Shown here: in pieces, positions 23,005 to 28,632 of the stretch | Numbering within the stretch: position 1 is the stretch's first letter | How the letters are laid out: the number at the start of each line of letters is the position of its first letter | Assembly (NCBI GenBank): GCA_937901225.1 | Contig: CALCGX010000064.1 | Coordinates: 1-28,632, forward strand | Reading direction: 5' to 3' | Source of the DNA: an uncultured Bacteroidales bacterium | Lineage (GTDB): Bacteria > Bacteroidota > Bacteroidia > Bacteroidales > Paludibacteraceae | Length of the DNA stretch: 28,632 bases | The notes under the pieces: generated by a model | Told to the model about the DNA's origin: nothing | Database searches by the model: none | Seen by the model: only the letters and a program-made list of their open reading frames with translations | Position numbers and translations under genes: made by a program

Positions 23005-25266
23005 TTAGTGACGATTCAAGCGTGCGCCATCTGCCTCAGGGTTGCGGCGCTCTGGACGTGGACCACGACGCTCTGGACGAGGACCGCGATCACCACGAGC
23101 TGGACGCTCTGGCTCTACATAACCCTCTGGTTTCTCCTTCAACGCCTTAGCACTGAGTTTGAACTTACCTGTCTTTTGATCAACCTCCATGAGTTTGATA
23201 GTGATCTTGTCACCCTCTTGGATACCCGTCTCTTCCATTGTCTCATAGCGCTTCCAATCGATCTCAGAGATGTGGAGCAAGCCCTCTTTACCAGGCATAA
23301 ACTCTACGAAGCAGCCATAAGGCATGATAGACTTAACGGTTGACTCATATACCTCGCCTACCTCTGGGATAGCCACGATAGCTTTGATCTTAGCGATAGC
23401 AGCGTCCATAGACTCTTGGTTGTTGGATGCAACCTCTACCTTGCCACCCTCTTCGATCTCGTCGATAGAAACGACAGCGCCAGTCTCAGCTTGGATACCT
23501 TGGATAATCTTACCACCAGGGCCGATCACTGCGCCAATCATATCCTTAGGAATGATGAAGCTTACGATGCGTGGAGCATGAGGTTTGAGGTCAGGACGAG
23601 CCTCTGGCATGGTCTCAACGATCTTGTTGAGGATGTACATACGTGCCTCGTGTGCTTGTGCGAGTGCATTCTCAAGGATCTCGTAGCTCAAGCCATCTAC
23701 CTTGATATCCATTTGGCAAGCGGTCAAACCGTCGCGTGTACCTGTGGTCTTGAAGTCCATATCGCCAAGGTGATCCTCATCGCCGAGGATGTCACTCAAG
23801 ATAGCATACTTAGTACCCTTGCACTCAGAGATAAGACCCATAGCAATACCAGAAACTGGTTTGATAGGCACACCAGCGTCCATCAATGCGAGCGTACCTG
23901 CGCAAACAGTAGCCATAGAAGAAGAACCGTTAGACTCGAGGATATCGCTCACTACGCGGATAGTGTATGGATAATCAGCAGGAACCACAGTCTTGAGCGC
24001 ACGGCAAGCCAAGTTACCGTGACCAATCTCACGACGACCTACACCACGTTGTGGACGAGCCTCGCCTGTAGAGAATGGAGGGAAGTTGTAGTGGAGGAGG
24101 AACTTCTCAGAACCTTGGATAAGTGCCTCATCAATCATCTTCTCATCGCGGCTGTTACCGAGTGTAACAGTAGAGAGTGATTGAGTCTCACCACGGGTGA
24201 AGATAGAAGAACCGTGAGGTCCTGGCAGTGGAGAAACCTCGCACCAGATAGGACGGATGTCGGTAGTCTTACGACCATCGAGACGCTTACCCTCATCGAG
24301 GATAGAGCGACGCATAGCCTCTTTCTCTACATCGTGGTAGTATTTGTTTACGAGTGCATCGATTTCATCCAACTCTACGCCGAGAGCCTCAGCACGAGCA
24401 GCCATATATTCAGCTTTCTCTACCTTGAAGTCCTCGCGGATTTGGGTGAACATCTCCTCGCGGTGGTGCTTGTTGGTGTCAGCAGCAGTAGCTTGTGCGT
24501 AAGCGCGAGCGTAGCTAAAGTCGTGAACGGCTTGCTTGAGTTCATCGTCGTTGATCTCGTGGCAGTACTCACGTTTAACGGTCTTACCAAATGCCTCCAT
24601 CATCTCAATTTGAGCTTGGCATTGTGGTTTGATAGCCTCGTGAGCCACCTTGATAGCCTCGAGCATATCAGCCTCGCTCACCTCTTTCATCTCACCCTCC
24701 ACCATCATGATGTTGTCGAGAGTAGCTGCTACAACGAGCTCGATGTCTGCTTTCTCGCATTGCTCGAAGGTTGGGTTGATCACGAACTCGCCATTCACGC
24801 GTGCTACGCGAACCTCAGAGATAGGACCCTCGAATGGGATATCTGAGCAAGCGAGAGCTGCACTGGCAGCCAAACCTGCGATAGACTCTGGCATATCGAT
24901 GCCGTCAGCAGAATAGAGAGTTACGTTTACGAAAGTGTCAGCGTGATAATCGCTTGGGAAGAGAGGACGCAACGCACGGTCGATGAGACGAGCGATAAGG
25001 ATCTCGTAGTCAGATGCTTTACCCTCGCGGCGAGTGAAACCGCCTGGGAAACGACCAGCTGCAGAAAATTTCTCTTTGTACTCAACGGTAAGCGGCATGA
25101 AGTCCGTACCTGGAACCGCAGTCTTTGCGGAGCAAACTGTAGCAAGAACCATGGTATTGCCGAGGGTCGCCATTACAGCGCCGTCTGCTTGCTTAGCCAG
25201 CTTGCCAGTCTCGAGCGTGATCACACGCCCATCAGGAAGAATAATCTCCTTTTTTACAATATTCAT
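23005..25266 (-). CDS. pnp: Polyribonucleotide nucleotidyltransferase (PNPase)
   Basis: Phosphate-dependent 3'-5' exoribonuclease of RNA decay. From ATG 25266 it has 753 residues. Two RNase PH domains are clear: the first from MNIVKKEI on with RFPGGFTRREGKASDYEILIARLIDR (read in parts), the second with RLDGRKTTDIRPI, PGPHGSSIFTRGETQ and the GDMDFKTTGTRDGLTACQMD region. A KH domain (IGAVIGPGGKIIQGIQAETGA) and an S1 domain (YESTVKSIMPYGCFVEFMPGKEGLLHISEI) follow. The end is an Arg/Gly/Pro-rich tail with repeated RGPRPER. Forty-three extra in-frame residues upstream overlap the promoter and are not coding. A promoter and terminator make it monocistronic. Confidence 0.96.
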   Translation of the reverse strand: MNIVKKEIILPDGRVITLETGKLAKQADGAVMATLGNTMVLATVCSAKTAVPGTDFMPLTVEYKEKFSAAGRFPGGFTRREGKASDYEILIARLIDRALRPLFPSDYHADTFVNVTLYSADGIDMPESIAGLAASAALACSDIPFEGPISEVRVARVNGEFVINPTFEQCEKADIELVVAATLDNIMMVEGEMKEVSEADMLEAIKVAHEAIKPQCQAQIEMMEAFGKTVKREYCHEINDDELKQAVHDFSYARAYAQATAADTNKHHREEMFTQIREDFKVEKAEYMAARAEALGVELDEIDALVNKYYHDVEKEAMRRSILDEGKRLDGRKTTDIRPIWCEVSPLPGPHGSSIFTRGETQSLSTVTLGNSRDEKMIDEALIQGSEKFLLHYNFPPFSTGEARPQRGVGRREIGHGNLACRALKTVVPADYPYTIRVVSDILESNGSSSMATVCAGTLALMDAGVPIKPVSGIAMGLISECKGTKYAILSDILGDEDHLGDMDFKTTGTRDGLTACQMDIKVDGLSYEILENALAQAHEARMYILNKIVETMPEARPDLKPHAPRIVSFIIPKDMIGAVIGPGGKIIQGIQAETGAVVSIDEIEEGGKVEVASNNQESMDAAIAKIKAIVAIPEVGEVYESTVKSIMPYGCFVEFMPGKEGLLHISEIDWKRYETMEETGIQEGDKITIKLMEVDQKTGKFKLSAKALKEKPEGYVEPERPARGDRGPRPERRGPRPERRNPEADGARLNRH

Positions 25267-25332
25267 CTTATTAAAATTAGTTTTACGGGTACCTTTTGCA
25301 CCCAAGTTAGTTATAGACCATAAATGTCGCTG

Positions 25333-25363
25333 CAAAGGTACTAAAAAAATAGGATATACACAA
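25333..25363 (-). promoter_or_regulatory. Promoter of pnp
   Basis: On the minus strand TTG (25363-25361), 20 bases, TACCTTTG (25340-25333). It lies inside the upstream extension of the pnp frame, which argues for the downstream start at 25266. Confidence 0.85.
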
Positions 25364-25417
25364 GTATTTGAGATAAAAAATGTATTTTTATACAATTTTC
25401 ATGCCACTATATAATAT

Positions 25418-25445
25418 AAATAGGTGCGCCGAAGCACACCTATTT
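25418..25445 (-). terminator. Intrinsic terminator of the GH9 gene
   Basis: AAATAGGTG (25418-25426) pairs with CACCTATTT (25437-25445), with an inner GC/GC closing a CGAA loop. On the minus strand an A/T-rich tail follows. It separates the GH9 gene from the pnp promoter. Confidence 0.75.
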
Positions 25446-25494
25446 ATATATGATTACTAGCCTACCGTCAATGACCTATTGCCGAAATGATATC

Positions 25495-27195
25495 TTATTT
25501 GCTTAACTTCGCTTCTGCTTCGTATGCAGCGAATGGGAAGATCAAGCATGCTGTTCCGTCCATTGTGGGTTCATTGGTGGAGTAGTCGTTGGTGGAGTCG
25601 TGATAGACCATCACATTGGGCTGATAGCGCATATAATTGATACCACCTTCCATGTTCACACCACGCAGGCTATTGAAGATGCCTTGATACACGGGGCCGT
25701 CCACCAGCCCACCTGTCGTATTACCTATTCCCTCGCTAATCATAAACGAGTGAGGCTGAGTAGGATAGCACTTAGCTCCAGGTAACTCCACGATCATGCA
25801 TACACCCCATGGGTTGCAGCCCAATAGCCAATCACGCAAGGACGACTCCATGTCAATATAGGTCGAGTCGTTGGTCAATTGGCGATACAAGATACATTGG
25901 GTCAGCATGGCCGTTGTGAGGTTATTTGAGCACCAAATCGACGGAATACCATACAAGAAGTCCTGTTGTACGGGCTTGCCGTTGATGGCACGCTGATAAA
26001 CCATATCAATGCCTTTCTTCAAATACGCTATAAACTCCTCGCGAGAACGATTCTTATCCTCCTTCGCCAAACGATAGTGACCGATATTCATAAACGGATA
26101 CCATTGGTAATGACGCGCCGTATCGCTGCCCATCCATGGGGTGGTAGGTTCTTGTCGTCCGTACGCTACTGCCTCTTTGAGATAGGACTTATTCTTCGTC
26201 TTGCGATACAACTCGTATGCACCTAACTCCATATCATCCACCCAGTTAGTCTCTTCATAGATATAGGGCGAACGAACAGAAGCCGTCTGACTAAAACCGG
26301 GCTTACGAACGCCCAAATCGTAGGCATCCTTGGCTTTCTCGCCTATACGCTCTGCTAGTTCAGGATAGTATGGCGCCAAGATCTTGCTACCCAAAGCAAA
26401 ACACGATGCATACTTGCCCACGATTGAAGAAGTGCCTGTCGATATATTCATACCTTTACCTTGTACCTGCGGCTCGCCCGTGACAAAATAGACAGGACGA
26501 CCATTGTTCACGCCCCAACCATAATCGGCTTGATCATCCTTTGGAAAACGCATGCCTATATGATCGCGGTCGTCGGCTAATTGATTATAGAACTCGCCAG
26601 GTTCAGGGTTCATGCGGTTTAACCAGTCCAATCCCCAACGAATCTCATCCACGATATCCGGAATACCATTCGCTCCTGGCGTACCATCCGTTTGATACGC
26701 ATCTCCAAATAGCTCGGGATATTGCTCGTAAGCTAACATCATCTGGTAGATGGCATTGGCCGTTGTTGTGGCGTATTGTAAGCAGTCACTAGCGTCATGC
26801 CAACCGCCTCTTACATCAATATGTTGTCCCGTCTTGGTAGGGTGGTAAATGATATATCCATCTTTTTGGTGGCAACTATCGCCCGTAAAGGGATTCCATC
26901 CGCAGCGTTGTTGACGCATATAGTTCAGTGGGAAATCTGCCAAACCGTCATATACGTGCTTGCTAATGAGGAAACTATCGGAAACGGCCTCGCCTATCTT
27001 TAATTGATGCCATCCTTCCTCTTGGAGGTCCGAGAAGTCGTAGCGAGTATATTCCCACCGTCCACTATCCCCCGTCATGATAATCGCGAACTTCTTCGCT
27101 TCGGGCAGATAGCCGATCTGTGATACACGAATAATTTGTTCAGCCATTGCCAAACTGCTGATGCATAGCATGCAGAGGAATAATTTTATACGCAT
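25495..27195 (-). CDS. Secreted glycoside hydrolase family 9 (endoglucanase-type cellulase)
   Basis: A signal peptide covers residues 1-18 (AMA/E). A shortened CelD_N immunoglobulin-like domain covers about 20-82 (IIRVSQIGYLPEAKKFAI, then RYDFSDLQEEGWHQLKIG). The catalytic (alpha/alpha)6 domain runs from about 90 to 560. GGWHDASD at 130-137 supplies Asp134 and Asp137, the usual base/nucleophile-positioning pair. LLGCNPWGVCMI (457-468) is the family LGxNP motif. PHSF contributes His482. The proton donor is predicted as Glu542 in NEPTMDG. GH9 enzymes cut beta-1,4-glucans with inversion. There are no SusC/D or other polysaccharide-utilisation genes beside it. The transcript has a leader of about 230 bases with paired direct repeats. 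Confidence 0.93.
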   Translation of the reverse strand: MRIKLFLCMLCISSLAMAEQIIRVSQIGYLPEAKKFAIIMTGDSGRWEYTRYDFSDLQEEGWHQLKIGEAVSDSFLISKHVYDGLADFPLNYMRQQRCGWNPFTGDSCHQKDGYIIYHPTKTGQHIDVRGGWHDASDCLQYATTTANAIYQMMLAYEQYPELFGDAYQTDGTPGANGIPDIVDEIRWGLDWLNRMNPEPGEFYNQLADDRDHIGMRFPKDDQADYGWGVNNGRPVYFVTGEPQVQGKGMNISTGTSSIVGKYASCFALGSKILAPYYPELAERIGEKAKDAYDLGVRKPGFSQTASVRSPYIYEETNWVDDMELGAYELYRKTKNKSYLKEAVAYGRQEPTTPWMGSDTARHYQWYPFMNIGHYRLAKEDKNRSREEFIAYLKKGIDMVYQRAINGKPVQQDFLYGIPSIWCSNNLTTAMLTQCILYRQLTNDSTYIDMESSLRDWLLGCNPWGVCMIVELPGAKCYPTQPHSFMISEGIGNTTGGLVDGPVYQGIFNSLRGVNMEGGINYMRYQPNVMVYHDSTNDYSTNEPTMDGTACLIFPFAAYEAEAKLSK

Positions 27196-27371
27196 AATGT
27201 TTATTAATGGATGTAATCATGGCAATTGTCGCAACAGTGTTGAGACAATTTCAAAGTTTTTATATTTCAGTTGAAACTGCATTATACAGCGAACATTCTT
27301 CTCTTCAAAATCTTCTTCCTATTCTTCTCCCTAACAATAAAACCGTTGATATCTTCGCTTAATCAGATTTT

Positions 27372-27418
27372 AGTATGTTTTTGCAATAGATATGTGTTTT
27401 ATTAAGTATGTTTTTGCA
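27372..27418 (-). repeat. Paired 14-bp direct repeats just inside the GH9 transcript
   Basis: AGTATGTTTTTGCA occurs at 27372-27385 and 27405-27418, 33 bases apart, which is close to three DNA turns. On the transcribed strand they lie about 6-50 bases downstream of the expected start. A dimeric regulator site is one explanation; an RNA element is another. Confidence 0.6.
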
Positions 27419-27430
27419 GGAAATACGCAG

Positions 27431-27461
27431 CAAAGGTAGTAATTCTATTCAATATGTGCAA
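27431..27461 (-). promoter_or_regulatory. Promoter of the GH9 gene
   Basis: On the minus strand TTG (27461-27459), 20 bases, TACCTTTG (27438-27431). It predicts a leader of about 230 bases, by far the longest in the window. Confidence 0.82.
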
Positions 27462-27530
27462 GTGTAATGGATAAAAAAGAGGAAATTTATCCATTATATC
27501 GCAAGATAGTGTATAAAATCTTATATAGGC

Positions 27531-27705
27531 CTCTATATAATATAGTAGTGCTGAATATTCAGCGTTTTGGTGTTTTTGTGCATACATTTTGAAAATTTGG
27601 CAGTCAATAGGTAGTTATAGCAAGCGAGAAGTCCTGTGTTTACTGAGATTTCAAGTAAGTGTGTTTTTTGAAAAAAGTTTATAGGCGCTGAATATTGTGC
27701 TGAGT
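27531..27705. repeat. Duplicated non-coding block, copy 1
   Basis: Begins CTCTATATAA, then the 14-base palindrome GCTGAATATTCAGC (27550-27563), GTTTTGGTGTTTTTGTGC, a GTGTTTAC segment, AGTGTGTTTTTTGAAAAAAG and GCTGAATATTGTGCTGA (27687-27703). The same parts recur in the same order at 27831-28006, an offset of 297-301 bases. No convincing reading frame spans it. Confidence 0.75.
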
Positions 27706-27830
27706 ATTTACTTATTTTTGTATACCCTTAGTATACCTCTGGTATAGGATAAGCGACTTGTAAATTAGGCGACCACTGTAGGACATCTCTAGGACTTCTA
27801 TGGGCTTTCTGTGGCTTTCTATAAACGTGT

Positions 27831-28006
27831 CTCTATAATAATGCTGCAAAAATCTTCGGCATTTTGGTAGTTTTGTGCCGAAGATTGGAGATTTTGGAGA
27901 GTGAAATGGTATATACACCACGCGGGAAGTGTAGTGTTTACAGGACTTCCCGAATGAGTGTGTTTTTTTGAAAAAAAGTTTTTGAGTGCTGAATATTGTG
28001 CTGAAA
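27831..28006. repeat. Duplicated non-coding block, copy 2, with two hairpins
   Basis: Diverged copy of 27531-27705. It contains two perfect inverted repeats that copy 1 lacks or has lost: AATCTTCGGC/GCCGAAGATT (27851-27860 with 27877-27886) and CGGGAAGT/ACTTCCCG (27923-27930 with 27945-27952). It ends with GCTGAATATTGTGCTGA (27988-28004), about 45 bases before the next promoter. The whole of 27462-28050 is without a gene. Confidence 0.75.
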
Positions 28007-28050
28007 GTTTGTCTATGTTGTGAAATTAATCACATTTTTCACTCTAACTC

Positions 28051-28081
28051 TTGCGTATATCAAATAAAAATAGTACCTTTG
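28051..28081 (+). promoter_or_regulatory. Promoter of the AAA_14-type ATPase gene
   Basis: TTG at 28051-28053, 20 bases, TACCTTTG at 28074-28081. Confidence 0.85.
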
Positions 28082-28088
28082 CAGACAA

Positions 28089-28109
28089 ATTAGGAATACA
28101 ACTCCTAAT
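28089..28109 (+). promoter_or_regulatory. Inverted repeat at the expected transcription start
   Basis: ATTAGGA (28089-28095) and TCCTAAT (28103-28109) flank seven bases. It sits right where transcription should begin, so it could be an operator or a 5' stem that stabilises the RNA. Confidence 0.5.
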
Positions 28110-28132
28110 CTGTCCAAGTGAATAGTAATAAT

Positions 28133-28632
28133 ATGTATAGCAGAGAGTTACAAAACAAACTTTTAGAGTTAAGTGAGCATTGGTCAATCATTTCTGTGAC
28201 AGGACCACGCCAATCAGGCAAGACAACACTATGCAAAATGGCATTTCCAGATTACGAATATGTGAATTTGGAGCGTGCTACAACCCGAGCTTTAGTTGAG
28301 CATGACATTGAGGGATTTCTGTTGCAATATCCCAATGGACTGATTATAGACGAAGCCAAAAACTTGCCAGAGTTGTTTTCTGTGCTACAGGTAGTAGTGG
28401 ATGAAAACAAGTCATTGCGGTATGTCTTAAGTGGTAGTAGCGACTTCTTGTTGATGCAAAATATATCGCAATCATTGGCAGGACGCGTAGCGGTTATGCG
28501 CCTGTTACCTTTGAGTTTATCGGAGTTAGGTGGTGATGCGGATATGGATGTCAATGAGTTGATGTGGCGCGGTTTCTATCCTGCTGTTTGGGGAGATAAG
28601 AAAGACCCGCACACAGTCTATGACAGTTATGT
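28133..28632 (+). CDS. ATP-binding protein, AAA_14/DUF4143 type (3' part outside window)
   Basis: The frame opens at ATG 28133 and runs without a stop to the window edge (166 complete codons). Residues about 24-32 form a Walker A motif, GPRQSGKTT. Walker B is LIIDEAKNLPELF, where this family usually has DE-x-Q before the LPEL. LSGSSDFLL (family form LTGS-FLL), the AGRV turn and the LSLSEL segment complete the AAA_14 pattern. The DUF4143 domain would lie beyond the edge. Members are common accessory ATPases in Bacteroidales; their function is mostly unknown and some have been thought of as toxin- or defence-like. Starting at its own promoter, it is transcribed away from the GH9 gene. Confidence 0.85.
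   Translation, partial: MYSRELQNKLLELSEHWSIISVTGPRQSGKTTLCKMAFPDYEYVNLERATTRALVEHDIEGFLLQYPNGLIIDEAKNLPELFSVLQVVVDENKSLRYVLSGSSDFLLMQNISQSLAGRVAVMRLLPLSLSELGGDADMDVNELMWRGFYPAVWGDKKDPHTVYDSY

Noticed and set aside
25267..25395. 43-residue N-terminal extension of pnp
   Set aside because: It overlaps the pnp promoter, and PNPase proteins start at the MNIVKKEI-type strand.
27402..27921. Small minus-strand frames in the right-hand non-coding region
   Set aside because: They cross promoter boxes and the duplicated block, with no conserved features.
28252..28554. Minus-strand frame opposite the AAA_14 gene
   Set aside because: It is a shadow; the plus strand carries a clear Walker A/Walker B protein.

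Overview
The window looks like chromosomal DNA of a Bacteroidales bacterium. Evidence for this is the promoter type (a TTG element, exactly 20 bases, then TAnnTTTG, found ten times), the lack of Shine-Dalgarno sites, the presence of DUF4924, PCMD-like, BspA-type leucine-rich-repeat and type IX-secretion-like C-terminal domains, and short intergenic repeats typical of that order. No plasmid, phage, transposase or CRISPR array is visible.

Layout. Bases 1-9,000 (+): an 11-bp tandem repeat, rplS (L19) behind a structured leader, tRNA-Gln(CTG) followed by a degenerate duplication of its 3' end and terminator, two large paralogous secreted repeat proteins (891 and 825 aa), then tyrS overlapping a secreted PCMD-like protein. 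Bases 9,000-14,150 (+): tRNA-Gln(TTG), rplY (L25), pth, an LTA-synthase-like membrane enzyme, hslR, a DUF4924 gene and nth, apparently one long transcription unit. Bases 14,158-20,063 (+): tamB and the comM/yifB ATPase. Bases 20,085-27,195 (-): a small secreted Pro-rich anchored protein, a BspA-like LRR protein, pnp and a GH9 cellulase. The last 1.4 kb holds a gene-free stretch with a diverged ~175-bp duplication and the start of an AAA_14/DUF4143-type ATPase that runs off the right edge.

How the genes fit together. The left half is dominated by translation: L19, L25, two glutamine tRNAs, TyrRS, peptidyl-tRNA hydrolase and Hsp15-like HslR. Pth and HslR both deal with peptidyl-tRNA left after abortive translation, so the rplY-pth-hslR grouping makes functional sense. 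An LTA-synthase-like gene bordered on both sides by small intergenic repeats interrupts it. The promoters of rplS, tyrS and tRNA-Gln(TTG) share an identical 21-base core, which suggests joint control. The other theme is the cell surface: signal-peptide proteins with repeat modules, two kinds of C-terminal sorting-like ends, TamB for envelope assembly and a secreted cellulase.

Most worth a second look: the three-way-junction leader of rplS, a possible pseudoknot leader before rplY, the shared promoter core, the paralogous module proteins with their common C-terminal tag, paired 14-bp direct repeats just inside the GH9 transcript, and the duplicated non-coding block at the right end.
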